DNA of 64,000 bases, taken from assembly GCA_045540815.1 (NCBI GenBank), contig JAZQHY010000036.1:1-64000 (forward strand). The letters are read 5' to 3'. The DNA is from JAZQHR01 sp045540815 (lineage in GTDB: Bacteria > Bacillota > Clostridia > UMGS1810). Under the pieces are notes generated by a model, which was not told where the DNA came from, ran no database searches, and saw only the letters and a list, made by a program, of their open reading frames with translations. Of this stretch, positions 35,549 to 44,727 are shown one piece after another (within the stretch, counting starts at the first letter, position 1; each line of letters opens with the position of its first letter). The translations under genes were made by a program, and so were the position numbers.

Positions 35549-35576
35549 CTGAAAATGCACCTCATTTCTTTATTAC

Positions 35577-36281
35577 CTATTTTTGAAATCTTCTTTTTTC
35601 TATACCGCTTATAGTAAGAACAGAGAATAACACTATAAGGCTTAAGTAATACACAACTGTTTCAAACGATATAATTCCGTAGTAAAAATCGTTAAATCTC
35701 ATATTAATAGAAAACCAGTTAAGTACAGAAAATACAATTTCATTTTCAAAAGCAGGTACTATAAATGAGTCGTATGCGCTGGCAAAAAGTACAAATGCAA
35801 AGCTTACCACCGCAGCTATTATTTGATTTTCGGTAATTGACGATATAAACACGCCGGCCGAAACGTATATAAGACCTATTAGAAGAAGTCCTATGTAGCT
35901 CGATACTACTGTGTTCCATGCAACCTCACCAAATATTTCAAATATTATGGCAAACACGATTGTAGCTAGAGTTGGAATAGCATACATAGTAAATGCCGCA
36001 AGTATTTTACCAACAACGATATCCGACACCGAAATAGGCGCAGTTAGTAGTAGCTGGTCAGTTTTTGCCTTCTTTTCCTCTGCTATGGTTTTCATAGTTA
36101 TAACAGGTATAATGAAAAATGATAGTGTAAGCGTGGCAAATACCGACTGCATATCACTTACGCCATACAATAGGAGTGATGAAAATATAAGTGCGGCAAA
36201 CATAAAATATACCGCCATATACACATAGCCAACAGGCGATGTGAAGTATGATTTAAGTTCTTTTTTAAATATTGCCTTCAT
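35577..36281 (-). CDS. ABC-2 type permease (GldF-like)
   Basis: A 234-residue permease with six hydrophobic segments. It begins MKAIFKKELKSYFTSPVGYVYMAVYF, the typical start of GldF/NosY-like ABC-2 permeases. The ATG at 36281 is chosen over one 16 codons upstream because AGGAGG lies about nine bases ahead. It overlaps the end of the ATPase gene by 17 nt, implying coupled translation. It supplies the membrane channel for the ATPase encoded upstream. Confidence 0.9.
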   Translation of the reverse strand: MKAIFKKELKSYFTSPVGYVYMAVYFMFAALIFSSLLLYGVSDMQSVFATLTLSFFIIPVITMKTIAEEKKAKTDQLLLTAPISVSDIVVGKILAAFTMYAIPTLATIVFAIIFEIFGEVAWNTVVSSYIGLLLIGLIYVSAGVFISSITENQIIAAVVSFAFVLFASAYDSFIVPAFENEIVFSVLNWFSINMRFNDFYYGIISFETVVYYLSLIVLFSVLTISGIEKRRFQK

Positions 36282-37311
36282 CTTTTTCTTCCTCCTTTTC
36301 TGCGATTTTCTCAAGTTTTTCCATTTCATCCACTACTTCAGGCTCAATCTCATATGATGCATCGTAAGAGCCTTCAAAGTTAATAGCGTTGTCGTCTGTA
36401 AGCTCAAGGAATATATCTTCCAGCGACAATTCGTCTTCTGCTATCATAAGTATGCTTATGCCCTTATTTGCAAGCTCAAATGTAATATCCTTTCTTATAT
36501 CACTTGTTGCCTCGATAGTAAAGTCGGTTGTACCCTCTTCCTTGCCTTCGCTTGCTGTTACGCTTACAACTCCGCTGATTGCCCCGATAACTTCCTTAAC
36601 CTTGTCTGCATCATCGTCAGAAGTAACTACATAACGATTATTTGCCGAAAGCGACTTGCCAAGATTTTCAGGAGTATCTATCGCAACTATCTCACCGCCA
36701 TTTATTATGATAACCCTTTCGCATATAGCGCTAATTTCAGAAAGTATGTGCGAGCTAAGTATTACTGTTCTGTTTTCTCCAAGAGTCTTTATAAGGTTTC
36801 TTATTTCGATAATCTGCTTAGGGTCAAGACCAACTGTAGGCTCGTCAAGGATAAGTATTTCAGGGTTTCCTATAAGCGCCTGAGCTATACCCACTCTCTG
36901 CTTGTAGCCTTTAGAAAGGTTTTTGATAAGCCTGTCTTTTACGTCTATTATGCCGACCATATTAAGCACATCTTCAATATGCTCTTTTTTGTTTTCCTTT
37001 ACCTTCTTTATGTCGCATACAAAATCAAGGTACTCCGAAACAGTCATATCCATATAAAGCGGTGGCTGTTCAGGAAGGTAACCTATCCTCTTTTTGCAGT
37101 CAGTAGGATTTTTAAGCATATCTATGCCGTCTATCTTAACGCTTCCCTCGGTATACGATATGTATCCTGTAAGTATATTCATAGTAGTAGATTTTCCTGC
37201 TCCGTTAGGGCCTAGAAAACCGAGTATTTCCCCTTTATCAACCGAGAAGGAAATATTATTTACTGCTATATTTTCGCCATAGCATTTTAGTAGATTTTTT
37301 ATTTCTATCAT
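36265..37311 (-). CDS. ABC transporter ATP-binding protein (GldA-like)
   Basis: A 348-residue ATPase with Walker A GFLGPNGAGKSTT, Q-loop region GYLPEQPPLYMDMT, signature LSKGYKQR and Walker B PEILILDEPTVGLDP, all intact. About 80 extra C-terminal residues end in an acidic E/K-rich tail (EVVDEMEKLEKIAEKEEEKDEG). The start ATG at 37311 follows GGAGG by nine bases; a TTG five codons upstream is part of that ribosome site. First gene of the four-gene exporter operon. Confidence 0.93.
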   Translation of the reverse strand: MIEIKNLLKCYGENIAVNNISFSVDKGEILGFLGPNGAGKSTTMNILTGYISYTEGSVKIDGIDMLKNPTDCKKRIGYLPEQPPLYMDMTVSEYLDFVCDIKKVKENKKEHIEDVLNMVGIIDVKDRLIKNLSKGYKQRVGIAQALIGNPEILILDEPTVGLDPKQIIEIRNLIKTLGENRTVILSSHILSEISAICERVIIINGGEIVAIDTPENLGKSLSANNRYVVTSDDDADKVKEVIGAISGVVSVTASEGKEEGTTDFTIEATSDIRKDITFELANKGISILMIAEDELSLEDIFLELTDDNAINFEGSYDASYEIEPEVVDEMEKLEKIAEKEEEKDEGNI

Positions 37312-37386
37312 TTCATATCCCTCCAATATAAAATCATTTTATCACACGGCCAAATTATCTTTGTGAATATTCTGTAAACATTGCAA

Positions 37387-37415
37387 ATGCGAATGGGCAT
37401 ATAACCCATACGCAT
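37387..37415 (-). terminator. Hairpin downstream of aspS, weak terminator candidate
   Basis: Minus strand ATGCGTATGGG pairs with CCCATTCGCAT (one mismatch) across a 7-nt loop, 5 nt after the aspS stop. It is followed only by TTGCAATG, not a long T-run. Confidence 0.45.
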
Positions 37416-37420
37416 ATATA

Positions 37421-39217
37421 TTATTCTTCTTTTTTAGGTTTTACAAGGTCAATGTGTAATTCTCCAAGCTGAACATCGTCAACCACATCAGGCGAATTTG
37501 TCATAAGCTCAGATGCAGTCTGCACCTTAGGGAATGCGATTACGTCACGAATACTGTCGCGATTTGAAATAAGCATAACAAGTCTGTCAAGACCATAAGC
37601 CATACCCGCGTGCGGAGGTGTACCATACTGGAACGCCTCAAGGAAGTAACCAAATCTCTCCCAAGCCTGCTCTTTTGTAAATGAAAGTAGTCCAAACATC
37701 TTTTCCTGAAGCTCTGTGCTGTAAATTCTCGCACTACCGCCGCCAAGCTCACAACCATTTAGGATAATATCATAAGCTTTCGCTCTTATCTTACCAGGGT
37801 CAGTATCCATTAAGTGAATATCCTCGTCCATAGGCGCAGTAAACGGATGGTGCATAGCAACATATCTTCCATCTTCCTCATCATACTCAAGAAGCGGGAA
37901 TTCTGTAACCCATAGGAAGTTAAACTTGTTCTCGTCGATAAGACCGTAATTTTTAGCAATCTCAAGTCTTAGCGCACCAAGGGCATCATATACAACGCTG
38001 TTTTTGTCTGCAACGATAAATATAACGTCATTTTCTTCACCATTAACAGCGCTAACTATTTCATTCATTTTAGCTTCGTCAAAGAATTTAGCAATTGGTG
38101 CCTGTATGCCATCAGCAGTAACCTTAATCCACGCAAGACCTTTAGCCTTGTATATCTTTACAAACTCTGTAAGTGCGTCAATGTTTTTACGGGAAATCTT
38201 GTCTGCAAGACCTTTTGCGTTTATCGCTCTTACACTTCCGCCATTTGCGATAGCATCGGCAAATACCTTAAAGTCACAGTCTTTTACAATTTCAGACAAA
38301 TCGCAAAGCTCTAGTCCAAATCTTGTGTCAGGCTTGTCTGAGCCAAAGCGGTCCATAGCCTCTCTATATGGCATTTTAGTAAATGGAAGCTGTACGTCTA
38401 TGCCCTTTATCTCTTTGAAGATACGCGCGATAAGCTTTTCGTTTAAGTTCATAACGTCTTCAGCCTCAACGAAAGACATCTCGATGTCTATCTGTGTAAA
38501 TTCAGGCTGTCTGTCAGCACGAAGGTCCTCATCTCTAAAGCACTTTGCTATCTGGAAATATCTGTCCATACCTGCAATCATAAGTAGCTGCTTGTACTGT
38601 TGTGGTGACTGTGGCAGAGCATAGAATTTTCCAGGGTGAACACGGCTTGGCACAAGGTAATCTCTCGCACCTTCAGGTGTGCTCTTTGTAAGGATAGGTG
38701 TTTCTATCTCAAGGAAATCATTTTCGTCAAAGAAATCTCTTACTATCTTTGTGATTTTGTGACGAAGCACCATAGTTCTCTGCATATCAGGACGACGAAG
38801 GTCTAAGTATCTGTATTTAAGTCTTAATTCTTCCTTAACGTCACTGTCCTCTTCAATATAGAACGGCGGTGTCTGCGCAGCGCTTAGTATTCTAAGCTCT
38901 TCTACATTTATCTCTATCTCGCCTGTAGGCATATTTGGGTTTATTGCACCCTCGCCGCGAAGTCCCACTGTACCTGTAACTGCAAGTACATATTCGCCTC
39001 TAACCTTTGCAGCTTTCTGGTATAGCTCATCATTTGTATTGTCAAATACAAGCTGAACTGTGCCCGAGATATCTCTTAAATTTATAAATATAAGCGCGCC
39101 AAGGTTTCTTACAGAATCGGTAAATCCCATAAGTGTAACCTTTTCGCCTTCATTTTCTTTTCTTAAAACACCGCATCTGTGTGTTCTTTTTAAGCCTTTT
39201 AAACTCTCAAACATCAT
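37421..39217 (-). CDS. aspS: Aspartyl-tRNA synthetase
   Basis: A 598-residue class II synthetase of the bacterial type: N-terminal OB anticodon-binding domain (VTLMGFTDSVRNLGALIFINLRD), motif 2 FQIAKCFRDEDLRADRQPEFTQID, the bacterial GAD insertion, and motif 3 GMAYGLDRLVMLISN near the C-terminus. It shares one nucleotide with the hisS stop (TAATG), so the two are translationally coupled. A second ATG directly follows the first. Whether it is discriminating or also charges tRNA-Asn cannot be told from sequence alone. Confidence 0.97.
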   Translation of the reverse strand: MMFESLKGLKRTHRCGVLRKENEGEKVTLMGFTDSVRNLGALIFINLRDISGTVQLVFDNTNDELYQKAAKVRGEYVLAVTGTVGLRGEGAINPNMPTGEIEINVEELRILSAAQTPPFYIEEDSDVKEELRLKYRYLDLRRPDMQRTMVLRHKITKIVRDFFDENDFLEIETPILTKSTPEGARDYLVPSRVHPGKFYALPQSPQQYKQLLMIAGMDRYFQIAKCFRDEDLRADRQPEFTQIDIEMSFVEAEDVMNLNEKLIARIFKEIKGIDVQLPFTKMPYREAMDRFGSDKPDTRFGLELCDLSEIVKDCDFKVFADAIANGGSVRAINAKGLADKISRKNIDALTEFVKIYKAKGLAWIKVTADGIQAPIAKFFDEAKMNEIVSAVNGEENDVIFIVADKNSVVYDALGALRLEIAKNYGLIDENKFNFLWVTEFPLLEYDEEDGRYVAMHHPFTAPMDEDIHLMDTDPGKIRAKAYDIILNGCELGGGSARIYSTELQEKMFGLLSFTKEQAWERFGYFLEAFQYGTPPHAGMAYGLDRLVMLISNRDSIRDVIAFPKVQTASELMTNSPDVVDDVQLGELHIDLVKPKKEE

Positions 39218-40476
39218 TATTCCTCCGTTACTGCCTTAATTATTTCATCTGCATCAAGTGGTATATTAACTGTTTCGGAATTTGACATATTCTTCACAGT
39301 TATACTCTTGTTAGCTATCTCATCATCACCAAGTATTATAGTGTATTTCGCACCAATTTTGTTTGCATATTTCATCTGCGCTTTAACGCTTTTTGCCTGG
39401 TGGTCTTTGTCAGCGCTTATGCCTTTTGCTCGAAGCTCGTGCACAAGCTTACCTGCGTATATGCCTGCATCTACACCGATGTTTCCAATGTATACATCTA
39501 TACCGTCAGGTGCAGGTAATTCTATACCCTGCTCTTCCATAGTAAGTATAAGTCTTTCAAGCCCCAACGCAAATCCGCAGGCAGGAATACTGTCACCGCC
39601 GATTTCCTCGATAAGTCCGTCATATCTTCCGCCACCGCAGATTGTTGAGTTTGAATTTTTATTATCAGCAATTATTTCGAATACTGTCTTTGTATAGTAG
39701 TCAAGACCGCGAACTATCATAGGGTCTATGTGGTACTCAATGCCCATAGCCTCAAGGTTTTTCTTAACCAGCTGGAAATGCTCCTTACACTCGTCGCAGA
39801 TGTAATCTATAAGCTTTGGCGCATCCTTTACGATATCCTTGCATATATCCGACTTACAGTCGATGATACGCATAGGATTTTTGTGAAATCTTGTCTTACA
39901 GGTTTCGCAAAGCTTGTCATAATTTGCCTCGAGGTATTCTCTTAGCTTATTGTTGTAAATCTCTCTGCAGTGAGGACAGCCTATGCTGTTTATATTTAGG
40001 CTTAAGTTCTTAAGTCCAAGCTTATCATATATCATAAGTGCAAGCGACATAACCTCTGCATCAATGCTTGGCTGACTGCTTCCGTAGTACTCTACGCCAA
40101 ACTGTCTGAACTCTCTGTATCTGCCAGCCTGTGGCTTTTCATATCTGTAGCAACCTATCATATAGTAAAGCTTTGTAGGCTGAGGGTTGTTGAATAGTCC
40201 GTGCTCTATATAACTTCTCGCTGCAGATGCAGTACCCTCGGGACGAAGTGTAATACTTCTTCCGCCCTTGTCCTCAAAGGTATACATTTCCTTTTCTACA
40301 ACGTCAGTGGTATCTCCCACTCCGCGTTCAAAAAGCTCTGTATTTTCAAATACCGGTGTACGAATTTCTGACACGCCAAAATTTTTGCATATTTCTCTTA
40401 TTACTTCTTCTGCATACTGCCATTTGTAAACTTCCGACGGCAATATGTCGTTTGTGCCTCTTGGTGCTTTTATCAT
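39217..40476 (-). CDS. hisS: Histidyl-tRNA synthetase
   Basis: A 419-residue class II synthetase. Motif 1/2 regions (APRGTNDILPSEVYKWQ, TLRPEGTASAARSY, CYRYEKPQAGRYREFRQFGVEYYG), the histidine-specific RGLDYYTKTVFE and the C-terminal anticodon-binding domain are all present. It carries a cysteine-rich insertion (CPHCREIYNNKL, CETCKTRFHKNPMRIIDCK) typical of Bacillota HisS. The hisS-aspS pair is a common Bacillota operon. No T-box sequence was found in the leader. Confidence 0.97.
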   Translation of the reverse strand: MIKAPRGTNDILPSEVYKWQYAEEVIREICKNFGVSEIRTPVFENTELFERGVGDTTDVVEKEMYTFEDKGGRSITLRPEGTASAARSYIEHGLFNNPQPTKLYYMIGCYRYEKPQAGRYREFRQFGVEYYGSSQPSIDAEVMSLALMIYDKLGLKNLSLNINSIGCPHCREIYNNKLREYLEANYDKLCETCKTRFHKNPMRIIDCKSDICKDIVKDAPKLIDYICDECKEHFQLVKKNLEAMGIEYHIDPMIVRGLDYYTKTVFEIIADNKNSNSTICGGGRYDGLIEEIGGDSIPACGFALGLERLILTMEEQGIELPAPDGIDVYIGNIGVDAGIYAGKLVHELRAKGISADKDHQAKSVKAQMKYANKIGAKYTIILGDDEIANKSITVKNMSNSETVNIPLDADEIIKAVTEE

Positions 40477-40525
40477 ATATAAGGCTCCTTTCCGAGCATA
40501 TTTTCTCTATTTTATCTTACCTTAT

Positions 40526-40554
40526 ATAATACCGCAAAACGCCTGTTTAGTCAA
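40526..40554 (-). promoter_or_regulatory. Promoter of hisS-aspS
   Basis: Minus strand TTGACT (40549-40554), 17 bp, TATTAT (40526-40531). The leader to the hisS ATG is only about 45 nt, too short for a T-box. Confidence 0.8.
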
Positions 40555-40676
40555 GATTTAACAGTTTTATTTTATATATTTTTCCAAATAATTGTTTTAT
40601 TATAATTATTTTGGGTAAATATTAAAATATTGTGGGTTAAAATAACATTGCCCTAAAAAAGGAGGTATTGTCTTTT

Positions 40677-42392
40677 ATGAAAAATTTTCCCCTTTATGAG
40701 GTAAGAAAAATCACATCAATAAAAGATATGTTTAAAGGAAGCGTCGAAATGTTCGGTGATAAAGACGCTTTTATGGAAAAGAAACAGCGTGGCGGTGAGT
40801 ATGTAGGAATTACATACAAGCAGGCTTATAAGGATATGACAGCGTTTGGTACAGCACTACTTAATATGGGTCTTGCAGACAAAAAGGTTGCTATCATTGG
40901 TAATGCAAGCTATAAGTGGGCTATCACTTACCTATCTACTGTAAACGGCAAGAGCGTAGTAGTTCCTATAGACAAGGAATTACCTGCAGAGGATATTGAA
41001 AACCTTCTTAATATGTCAGGTGCATCAGCAGTTGTCTACATAGGCAAGTTTTCTGACACTATGAAGGATATAAAATCAAGAAACGAAAATCTCCAGTATC
41101 TTATAAATATGGATTTGGATGCATCAACAGATGATGAAAAGGCTTGGACAGAAGTACTCGCAGAAGGTCAGAAGATAGTAGATAACGGAAGCACAGAATT
41201 TGAAGATGTAGAGATAGATGTAGATAAGATGCAGATACTTTTATTTACATCAGGCACTACAGGTGTGGCAAAAGGCGTTATGCTATCACACAAAAATATA
41301 GCTACCGACCTTATGGCAATGTGCTCAATGTTCTACATCGGACCGGACGATGTATTTTTATCGGTACTTCCTATTCACCACACATATGAGTGTACTTGCG
41401 GTTTCCTTTGCCCTCTATACAGAGGCTGTACTATCGCATACTCAGAAGGACTTAAGTATATTCAGAAAAACCTTCAGGAATCACACGCGTCTATTATGCT
41501 TGGAGTTCCTGCGTTATACGAAGTATTTTACAAAAGAATCTGGGCAGCTGCAAAGAAAAGCGGACAGGAGCCAAAGCTTAAAAAAGGTCTTATGATATCA
41601 AATGCGCTTAGAAAAGTTGGCATCGATGTAAGAAGAAAGCTATTCAAATCAGTTCTTGACAACTTTGGCGGTAATTTAAGAGCATTTATATCAGGAGCCG
41701 CAGCTATAAACCCTGAAGTTTCAAAGGGATTCAGAAACCTTGGTATACACTTTATTCAGGGATACGGCATCACAGAGTGCTCACCTATCGTATCACTTAA
41801 CCGTGATAAATACTTCAAAGACGAGGCTGCAGGTCTTCCGCTACCTTGCCTTGAAGTTACAATTCTTGACAAGAATTCAGAAGGTATAGGCGAAATCGTA
41901 TGTAAAGGCGACAGCGTAATGCTTGGCTACTACAATAACGAGGAAGCAACAGCTGAGGCGTTTGAAGGCGGTTGGTTCCATACAGGCGACTTAGGTTATA
42001 TGGACGAAGACGGCTTTGTTCATATCACAGGCAGAAAGAAAAGCGTTATCGTTACTAAAAACGGCAAAAACATCTTCCCTGAAGAGCTTGAGTCACTTAT
42101 CGATAATAATGAGTACGTGCTCGAAAGTCTTGTATACGGCGAAGACGACGACGCAAGCGGTGAAACAATCCTTTGCGCTTTAGTTGTTCCAAACTTCGAG
42201 TACATCAAATCTGTTCACGGCGAGGACTTCTCAAAAGACGATATCAAAGCGAAAATCGAAGAGGCTGTTAAGGCAGTTAACGAGCGTAACCCGCTTTACA
42301 AGTATATAAGAAAATTTGAAGTTCGTGAAACAGAATTTGCAAAGACTACTACAAAGAAGATTAAACGATTTGTAGAAATACCAAAGAAATAA
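40677..42392 (+). CDS. Long-chain acyl-CoA synthetase / AMP-forming ligase
   Basis: A 571-residue ANL-superfamily enzyme that activates a fatty acid (or related carboxylate) with ATP and CoA. Core motifs: LLFTSGTTGVAKGVMLSHKN (ATP binding), HHTYECTCGFLCPL, FIQGYGITECSPIVS, and the C-terminal GWFHTGDLGYMDEDGFVHITGRKKS with the catalytic lysine region ETEFAKTTTKKIKRF. The ATG at 40677 is preferred; a TTG three codons upstream lies too close to AGGAGG. It stands alone, with a strong terminator shared with the convergent deoR-family gene. Substrate chain length is not predictable here. Confidence 0.92.
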   Translation: MKNFPLYEVRKITSIKDMFKGSVEMFGDKDAFMEKKQRGGEYVGITYKQAYKDMTAFGTALLNMGLADKKVAIIGNASYKWAITYLSTVNGKSVVVPIDKELPAEDIENLLNMSGASAVVYIGKFSDTMKDIKSRNENLQYLINMDLDASTDDEKAWTEVLAEGQKIVDNGSTEFEDVEIDVDKMQILLFTSGTTGVAKGVMLSHKNIATDLMAMCSMFYIGPDDVFLSVLPIHHTYECTCGFLCPLYRGCTIAYSEGLKYIQKNLQESHASIMLGVPALYEVFYKRIWAAAKKSGQEPKLKKGLMISNALRKVGIDVRRKLFKSVLDNFGGNLRAFISGAAAINPEVSKGFRNLGIHFIQGYGITECSPIVSLNRDKYFKDEAAGLPLPCLEVTILDKNSEGIGEIVCKGDSVMLGYYNNEEATAEAFEGGWFHTGDLGYMDEDGFVHITGRKKSVIVTKNGKNIFPEELESLIDNNEYVLESLVYGEDDDASGETILCALVVPNFEYIKSVHGEDFSKDDIKAKIEEAVKAVNERNPLYKYIRKFEVRETEFAKTTTKKIKRFVEIPKK

Positions 42393-42399
42393 TTAAACC

Positions 42400-42433
42400 A
42401 AAAAGGCTGAACGAAAAATCGTTCAGCCTTTTT
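42400..42433. terminator. Bidirectional terminator (acyl-CoA synthetase / DeoR gene)
   Basis: A perfect 15-bp stem AAAAAGGCTGAACGA with TCGTTCAGCCTTTTT, loop AAAA. Confidence 0.93.
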
Positions 42434-42440
42434 ATTTACA

Positions 42441-43193
42441 TCACACATCCGCACGCAAAAACATAGTATTTTTGTACTTGTCCCTAATCTCGACGCGCGG
42501 AAGTGCATCGCTTATAAAATAATCAACATCGTCCATTGATGCCACGCGGTATATACACGAAGCATCAAACTTATCACTTCCGCATAAACACACAAGCTTT
42601 TTCGAATGTTCCCTTAAATTGTCTATTTTTCTCCTGCTCAGTTCGCATCTTGCAACTATATTACCATCAACATCAATACCTCCCGTCGAAAAGAAAGCGA
42701 TATCCGCATTAAACATAGAAAACCCTTGATATGTCAGCTCACCGCCAAGCGCACCGGGGTATGCACTAACCCTTCCGCCTGTGCAAAAGGTTTGTATTCC
42801 GTGTTCATACATATACGTAGCAAGTGTCATATTGCTAGTGACAATGGTAAGTCCCTTTTTATTTATAAGAAAATGTCCCACATACTGTGAGGTGGTCGAT
42901 GAATCAATAAAGACCACATCTCCATCATTCACAAGAGATGCTGCTTTTTTTGCAATGGCATTTTTGGCTTCCTTCATATTGTGCAGACGAAATCTGAACG
43001 GAGTATAGCTTTCATTTCTTAACGATACTCCGCCATAGCTCCTTTTTACAAGGCCCTGCTTTTGAAGTAGCGTAAGGTCCCTTCGTATACTTGCCGGACT
43101 GTATTTTATTTCATTTACAAGGTAATCAACCGTTACATAATGATTTTTCTTAAGTATCCTCATTATCTCGTCCATGCGTTCCTGTTGGTACAT
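42441..43193 (-). CDS. DeoR family transcriptional regulator
   Basis: A 250-residue regulator. N-terminal winged helix-turn-helix (about 6-55: MDEIMRILKKNHYVTVDYLVNEIKYSPASIRRDLTLLQKQGLVKRSYGGV) and the C-terminal DeoR sensor domain resembling a sugar-phosphate isomerase (DVVFIDSSTTSQYVGHFL, GTVxxx-like segments, VCLCGSDKFD). The ligand is probably a phosphorylated sugar or nucleoside. It is divergent from a MATE exporter across a 128-nt region with overlapping promoters and three TTGATTATT repeats, so it probably controls itself and the exporter. Confidence 0.92.
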   Translation of the reverse strand: MYQQERMDEIMRILKKNHYVTVDYLVNEIKYSPASIRRDLTLLQKQGLVKRSYGGVSLRNESYTPFRFRLHNMKEAKNAIAKKAASLVNDGDVVFIDSSTTSQYVGHFLINKKGLTIVTSNMTLATYMYEHGIQTFCTGGRVSAYPGALGGELTYQGFSMFNADIAFFSTGGIDVDGNIVARCELSRRKIDNLREHSKKLVCLCGSDKFDASCIYRVASMDDVDYFISDALPRVEIRDKYKNTMFLRADV

Positions 43194-43207
43194 TTTGCCA
43201 CCCCGTT

Positions 43208-43255
43208 TTGATTATTGTTGATTATTTTGAAAAATTACCGCAAAACTTGATTATT
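43208..43255. promoter_or_regulatory. Three TTGATTATT repeats, probable DeoR-family operator
   Basis: TTGATTATT occurs at 43208-43216, 43218-43226 and 43247-43255. The first two are 10 bp apart and the third overlaps the -35 of the MATE promoter. Direct repeats of this type beside a DeoR gene are typical operators. Confidence 0.65.
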
Positions 43256-43274
43256 TTAAAAATGTAATTATAAT
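43247..43274 (+). promoter_or_regulatory. Promoter of the MATE exporter gene
   Basis: TTGATT (43247-43252), 16-bp spacer, TATAAT (43269-43274). The -35 is part of the third TTGATTATT repeat. Confidence 0.65.
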
Positions 43275-43301
43275 TATAGTAACAAAGCAAGGTAAAGTCA
43301 A
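43273..43301 (-). promoter_or_regulatory. Promoter of the DeoR-family gene
   Basis: Minus strand TTGACT (43296-43301), 17 bp, TATAAT (43273-43278). It overlaps the divergent MATE promoter at the -10 boxes. Confidence 0.8.
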
Positions 43302-43321
43302 GATAAAAAGGTGGTTTTACA

Positions 43322-44695
43322 GTGAAAACTATTGAAAAACTTTACGAAGGCAACATACGAAAAAAATACATTTTGTACATAATACCTCTTTTGTTGTCGT
43401 CACTGCTAAGTCAATCATACACTATTATAAATTCGATAATGATAGGAAGGTTCCTTGGAAGTCAAGCTTTTGCCGCTACATCTTCCGTATCCCCGTTTAT
43501 CAATCTTATATCATCTGGTTTCGGTGGATATTATACTGGCGTGGGAATGTATGTAGCGTCATTATTCGGAAAAGACGACAAACAAAAGATGATAAATGTA
43601 ATGAAGATGAACTTTTTACTTTTAACTATATTTGCCGCTATTATCTCCATAGCATGTAATGTGTGGCATAATCAAATCTTTGATATGCTAAATATCGGTG
43701 AGGACATCAGAAATGATGTTTATTCGTACTTTTCGATATATATGAGCGGTCTTATAATTTTCCAGCTAAACCGCGGCCTTGCACCAATTTCCTGCGCACT
43801 TGGTCTTACAAAAATATCGCTTATCACATCAACTTTTTCGGGAATAACAAACGTAGTGTTCAATTATATTTTTATGGCAACATTAAAGCTTGGCGTTGGC
43901 GGATGTGCAATAGCAACAATAATCTCGCAGTCGCTTACAGCTACTATCTATATAGTAATGCTTTTGCGTGCATTTAAAAATATGGGAATTAATTTAAAAG
44001 TATTTAAGTTTAACAAATCCGAGCTTACAGAATCGCTCGACTATGGTGTGCCTACCCTGCTTCAGCAGATAACGATGTCGTCAAGCTCAGCTATAGTATC
44101 GCCTCTTACAAATAGCTGCGGAACTGCCGCCATATCAGGCTTAAACATTTCCAACAAAGCCAAGACGCTTGTGCAGACAATATATCAGAATTCAAATAGA
44201 GCAAATACGAACTTCGTAGCACAGGCAATGGGCGGAGGAAGAATAGATAAAATAAAAGAGGGAATTAAAATCGGTATAACACAGACGTTAGCGTTTTTTA
44301 TTCCTGTAATGCTTTTGTTTATGATATTTGCAAGAGGGTTTGCACATCTGTTCCTTGACCCAGCAAAGGATGCGGCAAGCATTGAGTATGGTGTAAATAT
44401 CATCAGATACCTTTTGCCGTTTATATTCTTCAACGTGTTTAATAACCTTTTCCACGGCATATTCAGAGCGACCGGTTCAGGAAAGATAATGTTTATATCT
44501 ACACTTGTTTATACCGTAACTATGGTTATAGCTTCGCATATATTCTACTATGCCCTGCCACTACAACACAAAATATACGGCGTGTATATGGGCTTTGCAA
44601 CAGGTTGGGTGGTAGAAGCGATATTTGCAACAGTAATATACATATCGGGAATATGGAAAACACCTAGATACATCAAAATGGAAAATATGCTTTAA
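43322..44695 (+). CDS. MATE family multidrug/cation efflux transporter
   Basis: A 457-residue membrane protein with twelve predicted helices in two halves, beginning IRKKYILYIIPLLLSSLLSQSYTIINSIMIGRFLGSQAFAATSSVSPF, the MATE N-terminal signature, and repeating related features in the second half (LDYGVPTLLQQITMSSSSAIVSPL). It exports drugs or metabolites using a Na+ or H+ gradient. The start is GTG at 43322 with AAGGTGG seven bases upstream. It is probably regulated by the divergent DeoR-family protein, which hints at a metabolite-linked substrate. Confidence 0.92.
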   Translation: MKTIEKLYEGNIRKKYILYIIPLLLSSLLSQSYTIINSIMIGRFLGSQAFAATSSVSPFINLISSGFGGYYTGVGMYVASLFGKDDKQKMINVMKMNFLLLTIFAAIISIACNVWHNQIFDMLNIGEDIRNDVYSYFSIYMSGLIIFQLNRGLAPISCALGLTKISLITSTFSGITNVVFNYIFMATLKLGVGGCAIATIISQSLTATIYIVMLLRAFKNMGINLKVFKFNKSELTESLDYGVPTLLQQITMSSSSAIVSPLTNSCGTAAISGLNISNKAKTLVQTIYQNSNRANTNFVAQAMGGGRIDKIKEGIKIGITQTLAFFIPVMLLFMIFARGFAHLFLDPAKDAASIEYGVNIIRYLLPFIFFNVFNNLFHGIFRATGSGKIMFISTLVYTVTMVIASHIFYYALPLQHKIYGVYMGFATGWVVEAIFATVIYISGIWKTPRYIKMENML

Positions 44696-44698
44696 TAT

Positions 44699-44727
44699 AA
44701 AAAAACACCCATAAGGGTGTTTTTTTA
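44699..44727. terminator. Bidirectional terminator (MATE / ClC)
   Basis: AAAACACCC and GGGTGTTTT flank an ATAA loop with A- and T-runs on either side. It overlaps the last codon of the convergent ClC gene. Confidence 0.88.

Noticed and set aside
40477..40666. Possible T-box riboswitch upstream of hisS
   Set aside because: The hisS promoter lies only about 45 nt before the start codon, so there is no room, and the conserved T-box core is absent.
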